DNA from: Alphaproteobacteria bacterium
GTDB taxonomy: Bacteria > Pseudomonadota > Alphaproteobacteria > Rhodospirillales > Magnetospirillaceae
Direction of reading: 5' to 3'
Length of the DNA: 64,000 nucleotides
NCBI GenBank assembly: GCA_021325215.1
Contig: JAJPHO010000071.1
Span: forward strand, 93,560-157,559
The notes under the pieces are model-generated. The model was not told the origin of the DNA, did no database searches, and worked only from the letters and a program-made list of their open reading frames with translations. Within the stretch, counting starts at the first letter, position 1. Each line of letters starts with the position of its first letter. The translations under genes were made by a program, and so were the position numbers. Below are positions 53,189 to 61,975 of the stretch, piece by piece.

Positions 53189-54475
53189 ATGTCCATCGAT
53201 CAGGCCGCCAGCGCGCAAGCCGCTACGCCCACCGTCACGGTGACGGCGAGCCCGATCAAGGCATTCGATGAAGAGGACGGCCCCAGCTTCCATGACGTGC
53301 TGGACATCATCAATCCGCTGCAGCACATCCCGATCATCAACACCATCTACCGCCATCTGACCGGCGACGAGGAAGGCGCGGTCGCCGACGTCGGCGGCGG
53401 CGCGCTGTGGATGGGTCCGGTCGGGCTGGTCGGCGCCCTGGCCGATCTGGCCGTGAAGTCGGAAAGCGGCAAGTCGATCGGCGACAACATCCTGTCCTGG
53501 CTCGGCCTGGAAGACGATGACGACAGCGCCCAGGCCGCCGAAGCCCAGACCCAGCAAGTTCAGCAGCAGCAGGTCCAGCAGACGGCAGCGCAGACCGCGG
53601 CCGTCACCGCGCCCCTCCCGGCCATCACCGCCCAGAACCTGGCTCCGCTGCCGGCCCGCGGCAACGACCGCAAGGATGACCGCCGCGACGCGGCCAAGGA
53701 TAACGGCCCTGTGCAGGCCGGCAATTTCATGGTGTTCGGCGCGGGCGGCGGCAACGCCCCGACGGCTTTGACACCCCAGCCGGCCGCCCAGCAGCAGACG
53801 GCTCAGCCCGACGCCGGCCCGGCCCGCCAGGGCAATTACATGGTGTTCGGCGGTTCGTCGCAACAGCCCCAGTCCAATCAGCAGCAGCAGGTTCCCGCCA
53901 GCGTGAGCGTCGCCGCAGACAGCACCGGCGTCAGCCATCAGGGCCAGTATATGGTGTTCGGCGCCGCCATCCCGGCCGCCACCGCCGCCCCGGTTCAGCT
54001 GGCCCAGGCCAGTGCCCCGAGCGCGCAAGCCGCCGCCGCCGCTTATGCCGCGCCGATGCAGACGGCCCCGGCCACTGTCAGCGTCACCCCGCGCACCCCG
54101 CTGCCGACGCTGGAATCGGCCCCGACCAACAGCACCGCGGCCGTCAATGCCGCCGCGGTCGCCGCCTCGGTTCCCGCCGGCGGCGGTCCCGCCAATCTGA
54201 GCCCGATGCCGGCCCGTTCCTTCGCGCCGCCGATGCGCCGCACCCAGGTCACCCCGAACGCCCTGCCGATGCCGACCACCGGTCCCGGCGCCGTTCCCGG
54301 CCGCGCCACCCAGACCCAGGCCCTGCCCGCCATGAGCCAGTCCGACGCCACCTGGTTCACCCAGGCGGTCAATGCCGGGCTGGACAAATATGCCGCCGCG
54401 CAAAAGCTGGCTACTCAGGATAATCTGCCGGCCAGCGCGGCTGCCGGAGCCGAGGCCGCTAACACGATCCATTGA
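53189..54475 (+). CDS. Ala/Gln/Pro-rich protein with 37-residue MVFG repeats
   Basis: A 428-residue protein of unknown function. Residues 1-110 form a conserved-looking head (FHDVLDIINPLQHIPIINTI, YRHLTGDEEGAVADVGGGAL, LSWLGLEDDDDS). The rest is low-complexity Ala/Gln/Pro/Thr. Inside it the octapeptide xG(N/Q)(F/Y)MVFG occurs three times at exact 111 bp steps (53717, 53828, 53939), i.e. a 37-residue repeat with a conserved head and diverged tail. No signal peptide or membrane segment is evident. A sigma-54 promoter drives it, which in alphaproteobacteria often means flagellar or nitrogen control. The next gene starts 8 bp later. Confidence 0.8.
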   Translation: MSIDQAASAQAATPTVTVTASPIKAFDEEDGPSFHDVLDIINPLQHIPIINTIYRHLTGDEEGAVADVGGGALWMGPVGLVGALADLAVKSESGKSIGDNILSWLGLEDDDDSAQAAEAQTQQVQQQQVQQTAAQTAAVTAPLPAITAQNLAPLPARGNDRKDDRRDAAKDNGPVQAGNFMVFGAGGGNAPTALTPQPAAQQQTAQPDAGPARQGNYMVFGGSSQQPQSNQQQQVPASVSVAADSTGVSHQGQYMVFGAAIPAATAAPVQLAQASAPSAQAAAAAYAAPMQTAPATVSVTPRTPLPTLESAPTNSTAAVNAAAVAASVPAGGGPANLSPMPARSFAPPMRRTQVTPNALPMPTTGPGAVPGRATQTQALPAMSQSDATWFTQAVNAGLDKYAAAQKLATQDNLPASAAAGAEAANTIH

Positions 54476-54483
54476 GGTTTCAC

Positions 54484-54981
54484 GTGAAGCAGATCACCGT
54501 CGATCCCGCCGGCTGGCTGAGTTTCGAGGGATTCCGTTTCCGATGCGCGCTGGGAAAAGGCGGGGTTACCGCCGACAAGCGCGAGGGCGATGGCGCGACG
54601 CCGCTGGGCCGCTTCGCCCTGCGCCAGCTGCTCTACCGGCCAGACAAACTATCCGCCCCCGCCTGCAAGCTGATCCGCGGCGCCATCAGCCCCGATGACG
54701 GCTGGTGCGACGATCCCGCCCATCCCGACTATAATCGCGCGGTCCGCCTGCCCCATCCGGCCCGCTGCGAGACGATGTGGCGCGACGATGATTGCTACGA
54801 TCTGGTGGTGCCGCTCGGCTACAATGACGATCCGCCGGTCCCGGGCCTGGGCAGCGCCATCTTCCTGCATGTGGCGAGGCCCGGTTACAGCCCGACCGAA
54901 GGCTGCGTAGCGCTGCTTCGTGACGATCTTTTGACATTGCTGGCCGCCCTGCCCGCCAATGTCGAGATGGTCATAGCCTGA
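54484..54981 (+). CDS. L,D-transpeptidase (YkuD) family protein without signal peptide
   Basis: A 165-residue YkuD domain. The catalytic motif is seen as HVARPGYSPTEGCVAL (His...Ser/Thr-x-Gly-Cys), and GDGATPLGRFALRQ is the family's N-terminal signature. Family members cross-link peptidoglycan or attach lipoproteins, but this protein has no signal peptide, so its site of action is unclear. GTG at 54484 follows GAGG by six bases; a TTG at 54472 would overlap the previous stop and is less likely. Positioned 8 bp after the sigma-54 gene, it is probably co-transcribed. Confidence 0.88.
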   Translation: MKQITVDPAGWLSFEGFRFRCALGKGGVTADKREGDGATPLGRFALRQLLYRPDKLSAPACKLIRGAISPDDGWCDDPAHPDYNRAVRLPHPARCETMWRDDDCYDLVVPLGYNDDPPVPGLGSAIFLHVARPGYSPTEGCVALLRDDLLTLLAALPANVEMVIA

Positions 54982-55038
54982 CGCCGATTCTCCGCCTATC
55001 ATCGGCGCCAATCTTTCGCGGATCGGGATTTCAGTCTT

Positions 55039-55545
55039 ATGGCCAAAAAGTATTTTCTCGGGCTGGCGATCACCGCCACCCTGGCAGCTGGCGCCGTGTT
55101 CGGCCCTGGAGCAAAGGCGGATCAGAATCCGCTGCTCGTCATCAGCTCCGGCACCTGGGAAACCCTGCGCGACAATTTCCGTACCGGTGAAGTCGACATC
55201 GACTACCGCTTCGGCACCGACCTGATCTGGAAGATCCGCCCGCATGTCGGCCTGCTGGTGGCTGGCGACGGCGATTATTACGGCTATGGCGGCTTCGTCG
55301 CCGACATCGATTTGACGCCGCATATCGTCCTGACGCTGAATACCGCCATCGGCGGCTATGGCGGCGGCGGCTATAACCTCGGCTCGCATTTCGAGTTCCG
55401 CAATGGCGCGGAACTGGCCTACCGCTTCAGCAATGACTGGCGGATCGGCGCCGGCTTCTACCACATCTCGAATGCCGGCATTACCCGCGAGAACGGCGGA
55501 TCGGAATCCGCCCTGGTCTCGCTCAGCGTACCGATGCCCTGGTAA
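55039..55545 (+). CDS. Acyloxyacyl hydrolase (PagL-type lipid A 3-O-deacylase)
   Basis: A 168-residue outer-membrane beta-barrel enzyme with signal peptide (LGLAITATLAAGAVFGPGAKA). The catalytic triad region is intact: His and Ser in FYHISNAGI and Glu in NGGSESALVS, matching PagL His-Ser-Glu. It removes the 3-O acyl chain of lipid A, lowering endotoxicity and altering the surface. It follows the L,D-transpeptidase gene by 57 bp and its last 23 bp overlap the convergent FixJ gene. Confidence 0.88.
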   Translation: MAKKYFLGLAITATLAAGAVFGPGAKADQNPLLVISSGTWETLRDNFRTGEVDIDYRFGTDLIWKIRPHVGLLVAGDGDYYGYGGFVADIDLTPHIVLTLNTAIGGYGGGGYNLGSHFEFRNGAELAYRFSNDWRIGAGFYHISNAGITRENGGSESALVSLSVPMPW

Positions 55546-56170
55546 GCTGCGGGTCGCGTTCGATGCCCAGTCGGTCGGCCATGCGGGCCAGATCGACCAC
55601 CGACTGGGCATTCATCTTGCGCATGACCTGTCCGCGGTGAACCTTCACCGTGATCTCGGCGATGCCGAGATTGACCGCGATCTGCTTGTTCATCAGCCCG
55701 GTCACCACCTGCGCCATCACTTCCTGCTCGCGCCCCGACAGCGCGGCATAGCGCGTCTGCAGATCGGCCAGGTCGCGGCTTTCCTCGCGCCGCTTGCGGT
55801 CGACCTCGAGGCCGGCATGGATCGCGTCCAGCAGGTCCTGGTCGCGGAACGGCTTGGTGAGGAATTCGATGGCGCCCGCCTTCATCGCCCGCACCGACAT
55901 GGGAATATCGCCATGGCCGGTGATGAAAATGATCGGCGGCGCAACCTTCTGGCGGGTCAGTTCGTTCTGGAAGTCGAGCCCGCTCATGCCCGGCAGGCGG
56001 ATGTCGAGCACCATGCAGCAGGGCGTGTCGGGCAGACCGCCCCGGGCGACGAATTCGGGGACCGAGCCATAGAGTTCTACGGCGAAGCCGACCGAACGAA
56101 GCAGGCTGTGGAGCGCTTCGCGCACCGCCGCATCATCGTCGACGACCAGGATGGTTCCGGCTGTAGTCAT
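55523..56170 (-). CDS. FixJ/NarL-type response regulator
   Basis: A 215-residue regulator: receiver (about 5-120; VVDDDAAVREAL, VLDIRLPGMSG, FLTKPFRDQ) and LuxR-type HTH (about 140-200; LSGREQEVMAQVVTGLMNKQ, EITVKVHRGQVMRKM). The FixJ subgroup is recognised by GAIEFLTKPF. It activates genes when phosphorylated by the upstream kinase, whose gene overlaps it by ATGA. Confidence 0.93.
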   Translation of the reverse strand: MTTAGTILVVDDDAAVREALHSLLRSVGFAVELYGSVPEFVARGGLPDTPCCMVLDIRLPGMSGLDFQNELTRQKVAPPIIFITGHGDIPMSVRAMKAGAIEFLTKPFRDQDLLDAIHAGLEVDRKRREESRDLADLQTRYAALSGREQEVMAQVVTGLMNKQIAVNLGIAEITVKVHRGQVMRKMNAQSVVDLARMADRLGIERDPQLTRASVR

Positions 56171-57684
56171 GATGTCTTGCTTTCCTTTTCCGCGGCCAGA
56201 GTGCCGCCCTGGTCCACCGCGGGCAAGGTAAAAGCGAATCGGGCGCCGCCGGAAGCCGGGGATTCCGCCCAGATCCGCCCGCCATGGCTCTCCACCACCG
56301 TGCGGCAGATCGCCAGCCCGACGCCCATTCCTTCGGCCTTGGTCGTATAGAACGGCTCGAACAGCCGGTCATGATCGATGTCGGGCAGGCCGCTGCCGCG
56401 ATCTTCGATACTGACCACCACCCCGCCTTCGCCGGGCCGGGTCCGCACGATCAGGCGGCGGTCGGCGGCGTGCTCGCCGCGCATCGCGTCGATCGCGTTC
56501 AGCACCAGATTCAGCACCAGCTGCTGCAGCTGCACCGCGTCGCCGACGATCTTCGGCAAATCCGGCGCCAGGTCGAGGGTCAGCCCGATGCTCTGCGCCG
56601 CGAGCTCGTTTTCCACCAGCGGCACCAGCCGCTCGATCACCTTGTTGACCGACAGGGGCTTGGGCTCGTCGCCGACCGGATCGAGAATATTGCGGATCGA
56701 GCGGATGATCTCGGCCGCACGGTTGCCGTCGCGCACGATGCGCGACAGGGCGGCGCGGGCTTCCGCCACGTCCGGCGGACTGGCACGCAGCCAGCGGTCG
56801 GCGGCTTGGCCGTTGGTGACGACGCCCGACAGCGGCTGGTTGACCTCGTGCGCGATCGAGGCGGCCAACACGCCCATGGTGGTCAGGCGCGTCGCCTTGG
56901 CCACTTCAGCCTGGCCCCGGCGCCAATCCTCGATGGCGCTGCGGCGGGCCGAGATATCCGCGATCACGGCCGAAGCCAGAGCCGGAGAGCGGTCGCTGGC
57001 CGGGATCACCGAGACCGACAGGCTGACCCACACGATTCTGCCGTCCGCGCTGCGCAGCGGCACCTCCAGCCCGCCGCCAGGCTCCTGCGGGCCCGCCACC
57101 CCCTCGCCGGCCATCAGGTCGGACAGCGACATCAGGCGCAGCGAGGCCTCGTCATAACCCAGCATGCTTTGCAGCGCCTGGTTGGCGCGCAGGAACTTGC
57201 CGCCCGGTTCGGTCAGGGCGATGCCGACCGATGAGGTCTCGAACAGATTGCGCCAGCGCTCTTCGCTGATCTTCAGCTGCACCGTGCGCTCGGCGACGCG
57301 GCGTTCCAGCGTCGCCTGGTTCTCGGCCGACATCTGCTCCTGCTTGCGGCGCTGCAGGCTGAGGGCCAGACCGACCAGGCCGCACAGGATGAAGCTGATC
57401 ATCAAGGGCAGCTCGTTGCGCACGATGACGAAGCTGTAGATCGGCTCGGTCCAGAAATACTCGACCGCCAGGGTCGAGAGGATCACCGCCATCAGGCCCG
57501 GCCCGAGGCCCGAGAACCACGCGGTCAGCACCACCGCGGCGATCATCAGCAGGGGCCCGAGCTTGATCTCGACGTCGGGACCGAGAAGATAGCCGAAAGC
57601 CAAGGCCAGGCCGACGCAGCCGATCGCCACCCCGTAGCGGGGCAGCGCGGCGCCGACGACGTGGGGCAGCTCGGCGGCTTTCAT
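56167..57684 (-). CDS. Sensor histidine kinase, DUF4118-PAS-HisKA-HATPase
   Basis: A 505-residue kinase. N-terminal DUF4118 with about four membrane helices (WFSGLGPGLMAVILSTLAVE, FWTEPIYSF), a PAS domain (about 145-270; GIALTEPGGKFLRANQALQ), HisKA with phospho-His in AASIAHEVNQPLSG and HATPase_c (NLVLNAIDAMRG, DRGSGLPD, GMGVGLAICRTVVE). The ATG at 57684 overlaps the yggS stop (ATGA); an earlier in-frame start lies inside yggS. Partner of the FixJ-type regulator that follows. The signal is unknown. Confidence 0.92.
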   Translation of the reverse strand: MKAAELPHVVGAALPRYGVAIGCVGLALAFGYLLGPDVEIKLGPLLMIAAVVLTAWFSGLGPGLMAVILSTLAVEYFWTEPIYSFVIVRNELPLMISFILCGLVGLALSLQRRKQEQMSAENQATLERRVAERTVQLKISEERWRNLFETSSVGIALTEPGGKFLRANQALQSMLGYDEASLRLMSLSDLMAGEGVAGPQEPGGGLEVPLRSADGRIVWVSLSVSVIPASDRSPALASAVIADISARRSAIEDWRRGQAEVAKATRLTTMGVLAASIAHEVNQPLSGVVTNGQAADRWLRASPPDVAEARAALSRIVRDGNRAAEIIRSIRNILDPVGDEPKPLSVNKVIERLVPLVENELAAQSIGLTLDLAPDLPKIVGDAVQLQQLVLNLVLNAIDAMRGEHAADRRLIVRTRPGEGGVVVSIEDRGSGLPDIDHDRLFEPFYTTKAEGMGVGLAICRTVVESHGGRIWAESPASGGARFAFTLPAVDQGGTLAAEKESKTS

Positions 57685-58352
57685 AGCGATGGCCGCGACC
57701 CGAACAGAGCGGTTCCGACGCGGATCTCGCCAGCGCCGCACGCGATGGCGCGTTCGTAGTCGCCGCTCATGCCCATGCTGAGATGCGAGAGGCCGAGATC
57801 GTCAGCCAGGGATTTCAGGCGGCGGAAATGCGGCTCGGGATCTTCCCCGGCGGGAGGAATGCACATCAATCCGGCGATATCGAGCTTCCACTCGGTGCGG
57901 CAGGACTGCAGGAAGACCGCGGTCTCCTCCGGCGCGATGCCGGCCTTCTGCGGCTCGGCGCCGATATTGACCTCGATCAGGCAGGGGATATTGCGCCCGG
58001 TGCGCGCCATCTCGTCGGACAAGGCTTTAGCTAACTTAGGCCTGTCCAGTGTCTCGATGATGTCGAACAGTTCGACCGCCTGGCGCACCTTGTTGGTCTG
58101 CAGCGGCCCGATCAGATGCAGGCGCAGGTCGGGGTAGCGGGCCTTGAGATCGGGATATTTGCCGGCCGCCTCCTGCACGCGATTTTCGCCGAAATGGCGG
58201 TGCCCGGCGGCCAGCAGTTCGGCGACCGGCTCGGCCGGATGGGTCTTCGACACCGCCAGCAATTCGACGGCGGCCGGGTCGCGCCCGGCGGCGCGGGCGG
58301 CGGCGGCAATGGCGTCTTTGATGGCCTTATATCGCTCGATCAGGGATGTCAG
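57681..58352 (-). CDS. yggS: YggS/PLPBP pyridoxal phosphate homeostasis protein, probable CTG start
   Basis: A PLP-binding TIM-barrel protein (about 223 residues) with the cofactor Lys in LLAVSKTHPAEP, plus GHRHFGENRVQEA and LSMGMSGDYERAI. It buffers PLP and affects amino-acid metabolism. The first canonical start (TTG at 58262) would delete the family's N-terminal helix. In frame upstream there are codons for TSLIERYKAIKDAIAAAAR, which fit family N-termini, and the frame is closed by TAG at 58370-58368. The only sensible initiator is CTG at 58352, preceded by GGAAG at a good distance. It overlaps the histidine kinase start. Confidence 0.85.
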   Translation of the reverse strand: MTSLIERYKAIKDAIAAAARAAGRDPAAVELLAVSKTHPAEPVAELLAAGHRHFGENRVQEAAGKYPDLKARYPDLRLHLIGPLQTNKVRQAVELFDIIETLDRPKLAKALSDEMARTGRNIPCLIEVNIGAEPQKAGIAPEETAVFLQSCRTEWKLDIAGLMCIPPAGEDPEPHFRRLKSLADDLGLSHLSMGMSGDYERAIACGAGEIRVGTALFGSRPSL

Positions 58353-58380
58353 GGTCTTGCTTCCGGGCTATGGTAAAACG

Positions 58381-58965
58381 ATGGCGAGCCTAGCAGACTT
58401 GGCCCGGCGCCTCAAATTGGCCCTGGTCGCGGTAACCGACGAGAAGAGAGGCGGCGATCCTTTGGCCATGGCGGCCCGGTTGCCGGCGGGATCGACGGTG
58501 ATCTTCCGCCACTACATGGCGCCGAATCGCGCAACGTTGGCGATGAAACTGGCCGTCCTGTGCCGTGAAAAGCGTCTGAAACTGATGATAGCGGGTGATC
58601 TCGCCCTGGCGCTGGAAGCGCGGGCCGGGCTGCATCTGCCGGAAGGATTGGCGAAGCAAGCCTCGCCGCGTATCCGTCTGTGGGTCCGGCGCGGCGGACA
58701 TCTCACCGCAGCCGCCCATGGCCGCGCGGCGCTGTCGCACGCCGCGCGGCTGGGGGCCGAGGCCGCCCTGCTCTCGCCGGTGTTCGCCACGGCCAGCCAT
58801 CCGGGCGCCAGGTCTCTGGGATTGCCTGGGTTCCGGCGGCTGGCCCGTGGCGCGAAACTGCCGGTGATCGCCTTAGGCGGGATCGACGCCAACTCGATCC
58901 GGAAAGTGAGAGGCGCCCCCATCGCCGGGGTAGCGGCGGTGGGGGCGCTGACGGATCAGAAGTGA
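58381..58965 (+). CDS. Thiamine phosphate synthase-like (ThiE/TenI) protein
   Basis: A 194-residue TMP-TENI domain protein. Family phrases: LALVAVTDE, HLTAAAHG, LLSPVFATASHPGARSLG, VIALGGIDANS. Real ThiE enzymes join HMP-PP with thiazole phosphate; the divergent N-terminal region and missing typical KxR/xxD residues leave open a TenI-like regulatory or alternate function. The gene is divergent from yggS with 28 bp between them; no TPP riboswitch fits in that space. It overlaps the convergent porin gene by 10 bp. Confidence 0.8.
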   Translation: MASLADLARRLKLALVAVTDEKRGGDPLAMAARLPAGSTVIFRHYMAPNRATLAMKLAVLCREKRLKLMIAGDLALALEARAGLHLPEGLAKQASPRIRLWVRRGGHLTAAAHGRAALSHAARLGAEAALLSPVFATASHPGARSLGLPGFRRLARGAKLPVIALGGIDANSIRKVRGAPIAGVAAVGALTDQK

Positions 58966-60581
58966 ATGATCGCGTCCGCGGCGAACATGGTCGTCGCGTT
59001 CTTGTTGCCCGGGATACCCGCGGCCACGTTGCCGTTGAAGGCACGGGTCCCGATCGACTGCCAATACGAGATCTCCGGACGGAGTTCGATCTGCGGCGAC
59101 AGCCAATGCTCCCAGCCGAGAGTCACTTCGTAATAGCGGGTGAAGGCGCCGGTGCCGGTACGCCAGCCCTGGGGATCGTAATAGAACTCCGGACGGAACG
59201 AGATATTGTTCCGCGCGTCCGGCGTGTAGTTCAGGTAGGACACCACGCCGACCGACTGCACGTTGCACTCGAGCTCGGTGGCGTTCTTGCAATAGGCCAG
59301 GTTGGGCGAATTGTAGGTGATGTAGGGCGGCGAGAACGGCGTGCCGCCGCTGTTGAAGATGTTGACCGCGGTGGGATTCCGCAGGTTCGGCACGTCATGC
59401 TCGTCCATGTAATAGGCTTCGTTGGCGATGTGCCAATGCTCGTTGAAGCGGTGGTAATAGGTCAGACCGTGCCACTGCAGGTTATTGTAACCCCACTTCG
59501 CATTATTGATGCCGTCGATGCACGGATAGACCGTGTCGTCGCCGCTGTCGCTTTCCCAACGGATGCAAGCCACCAGACTGGGCTGGTTGCCGGGGTCCTT
59601 TGGAAAGGTCTTGCCGGGATAAAGCTGGTTGGGGAACAGGTTGGTGACCGTGTTCTGATTGTGCCAGGGCGGCGTTTCGGTGCCATCGACCACACCCGCC
59701 TGGATCATCCAGTTCTTGTTGGCCTGCAGCGAGAACACCACGCCTTCATTGGTGTAATTGTCCACCGCATAGGACAGCGAGTGCGTGTAGAGGATGTTGT
59801 TGGGCGCCAGCTGCGCCTCGATGTCGGGGATCGAGATGTAGCGGCCGAAGCGGATCATCAGGCCGTCGGCGACCCACGGGACATAGACTTCGCCATAGAC
59901 CATGGGGAAATCGTAGCCGTTGACGTTGTTATCCTTGTTGAACTGATAACTGGCGATGCCGTAGGCGTTGGTATAGCGGTAATTCTCGCCATAGATCGCC
60001 GACAGGCGGAAGCCCCAGTCGATATGATCGGTCTGTACCGTATCGGGCACACGCTCGACATAGAGGACGGCCTGGTCGAGTTCCGCCGTGTTCGGGGTAT
60101 AGGCATAGGCGATCGGCGCATTGCCGCCCGGACGGGTCGAATTGCTCGACAGATTCATGCCGGGATTGATCCAGCCATAGACCTGAATGTGGTTGTCCTG
60201 CATCCAATGGCCGGCCGAGGTGTTGGCGATGCCGACCATCAAGGGGCTGTCGACCGCGTTGGGAAGGCTGACGCCGATGCTGGTGGTGGCGCCGGTCGGC
60301 CATTCGGTATAGGGCATCGGCGAACTGGTGGCCGCCGCGCCCGGCCATCCCTCGCGGCGCGACGGCGGCGCGTTGGGATCGGTCGGCGCCGAGTCCTGGC
60401 CCCATTCCAGCTTGTAATAATTGGCGATGCGCTCGAGGATTCCGTCGCCCAGATAGGCGTCGAGACAGGAATAATCCTTGTACGGGTCGCATGAGGCGTC
60501 CCCGGTGGCCGCCTGGACGGAGCCGGAAAAGCCGATGACCCCGACGGCGAAAGCGGCCGGGATCGCGAATTTGCGAAACAT
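58956..60581 (-). CDS. Outer-membrane beta-barrel porin (OmpL/bbp2-like)
   Basis: A 541-residue exported protein, signal peptide MFRKFAIPAAFAVGVIGFSG...VQA, then a Tyr/Asn/Trp-rich beta barrel ending in Phe (FAADAIIHF), as expected of Bam-assembled porins. Segments such as GHWMQDNHIQVYGWINPGMN and RFGRYISIPDIEAQLAPNN are typical of the putative beta-barrel porin-2 (OmpL-like) family. Four cysteines are present, unusual for a porin. A GAGGGA site precedes the ATG. Substrate unknown. Confidence 0.85.
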   Translation of the reverse strand: MFRKFAIPAAFAVGVIGFSGSVQAATGDASCDPYKDYSCLDAYLGDGILERIANYYKLEWGQDSAPTDPNAPPSRREGWPGAAATSSPMPYTEWPTGATTSIGVSLPNAVDSPLMVGIANTSAGHWMQDNHIQVYGWINPGMNLSSNSTRPGGNAPIAYAYTPNTAELDQAVLYVERVPDTVQTDHIDWGFRLSAIYGENYRYTNAYGIASYQFNKDNNVNGYDFPMVYGEVYVPWVADGLMIRFGRYISIPDIEAQLAPNNILYTHSLSYAVDNYTNEGVVFSLQANKNWMIQAGVVDGTETPPWHNQNTVTNLFPNQLYPGKTFPKDPGNQPSLVACIRWESDSGDDTVYPCIDGINNAKWGYNNLQWHGLTYYHRFNEHWHIANEAYYMDEHDVPNLRNPTAVNIFNSGGTPFSPPYITYNSPNLAYCKNATELECNVQSVGVVSYLNYTPDARNNISFRPEFYYDPQGWRTGTGAFTRYYEVTLGWEHWLSPQIELRPEISYWQSIGTRAFNGNVAAGIPGNKNATTMFAADAIIHF

Positions 60582-60703
60582 GTGTCCCTCTATGATGGGT
60601 TCGATGGGCGGGACAGTGGACCGGAGGGGCCGCTAAGGTCGATGCGGCTTTGCGCTAAGGAAATAAACGGGCCGTAAGGAGGGCGTAAATTTCCGCCGGG
60701 GCG

Positions 60704-61924
60704 TCACTTCTGCTCGGCTTTGGCGCCGAGCCTGTTCAGCAGAGCCGGCATGGAAAGCCCCTGCACGACGATGGAGAAAACCACCACGGCGAAGGTCATC
60801 GCGATGATGTCTTGACGCTTGTCCAGCTCGCGCGGCAGCGACAGCGCCAACGCCAGTACCAGGGCGCCGCGCAGCCCGCCCCACCAGAGAATGTGCTGGA
60901 TGGAGAATGGCATCGTCCAGCGGGTGCGGCGGAAAGCCAGGGCAATTCCATAGACCGACGCCGCCCGGGCGGCCAGAACGAGGCCGATCGTGGCGAGGAT
61001 CGCGAAAGCCCCGGAATCGAGCACCTTCCCGCCCGGCACCGCCAGGCCGATCAGCAGGAAGACCACGGAATTGGCGACGAAAGCCGCGAATTCCCAGAAC
61101 GGCTTGAGAAATTCGCGGCCGCGCGGCGTGATGATACAGGATGAGAAGATCCGCGTCTTGCCGAGCCAGGGCAGGTCGAGCCGGCCCATCACCATGCCGG
61201 CGCTCACCGTCGCCAGCACGCCGGAAACATGCAGATGCTCGGCGGCGAGAAACGATCCGTAAGCCGTCGCCGCCGTCAGCACGGTTTCCACCAGATGATC
61301 GGCGGTGCGTCCGGCCAGCGCCAGCGCGGCAATGGCGCAGACCACCCCGACCAGGATTCCGCCACCGACGGTGATTGCCATATCCTGGCTCGCGGCAAGC
61401 GCCGCCGGCGCCTCTCCGCCATTCCAGGCCAGCACCATGCCGAACAGGACGGCTGCAACGCCGTCATTGAGAAGGCTTTCGGCCTCGACGATCAGGCGGC
61501 TTCGGCCCGGGACCCTGATGGTCTTGAACATGGCGATTACCGCCACCGGATCGGTCGCCGCGATCAGGACGCCGAAGACCAGGGCCGGATGCGTCGGCCA
61601 ACCGAGAAACCGGACCATCCCGGCGGCGACGATCGCCGCCGCCATCACCACGCCGAGCGTCGCCAGGGCCACCACCGGCACCGCGTCGCGGCGGAACTCC
61701 TGCCAAGGAATTCCCAACGCCGACTCGAACAGCAGCGGGGGCAATATCACGAGGTAGATGAGATCGTGGGTAAGCGACGCACCCGCCCCGACACCCGAAA
61801 AGGACAAGGCGATCCCGGCCAGCACCAGCCCGACGGTGTAAGGCAGCCGGAGGCGCCGCGCGGCGATAGCGACCAGGCTGGCCACGACCAGCAAGGCGAC
61901 GGCTTGGCTTATGATCACGCCCAT
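60704..61924 (-). CDS. Na+/H+ antiporter (CPA1 family)
   Basis: A 406-residue monovalent cation:proton antiporter with about 12 membrane helices. Family signatures: LPYTVGLVLAGIALS, the ion-binding region in VLIAATDPVAVIAMFK and ESLLNDGVAAVLF. It exchanges Na+ or K+ for protons across the inner membrane for pH and salt homeostasis. Lacks the long cytosolic tail of NhaP-like eukaryotic relatives. It lies 122 bp after (downstream on the plus map) the porin gene; the gap holds no other feature I can support. Confidence 0.93.
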   Translation of the reverse strand: MGVIISQAVALLVVASLVAIAARRLRLPYTVGLVLAGIALSFSGVGAGASLTHDLIYLVILPPLLFESALGIPWQEFRRDAVPVVALATLGVVMAAAIVAAGMVRFLGWPTHPALVFGVLIAATDPVAVIAMFKTIRVPGRSRLIVEAESLLNDGVAAVLFGMVLAWNGGEAPAALAASQDMAITVGGGILVGVVCAIAALALAGRTADHLVETVLTAATAYGSFLAAEHLHVSGVLATVSAGMVMGRLDLPWLGKTRIFSSCIITPRGREFLKPFWEFAAFVANSVVFLLIGLAVPGGKVLDSGAFAILATIGLVLAARAASVYGIALAFRRTRWTMPFSIQHILWWGGLRGALVLALALSLPRELDKRQDIIAMTFAVVVFSIVVQGLSMPALLNRLGAKAEQK

Positions 61925-61975
61925 GCGGCGGAGTTACGCGAGAGGCCGGGCGCTTGCAACACAAATCGACGCGCG

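Noticed and set aside
58353..58380. TPP riboswitch before the ThiE-like gene
   Set aside because: Only 28 bp separate it from yggS; there is no room for a thi-box and none is seen upstream in yggS.
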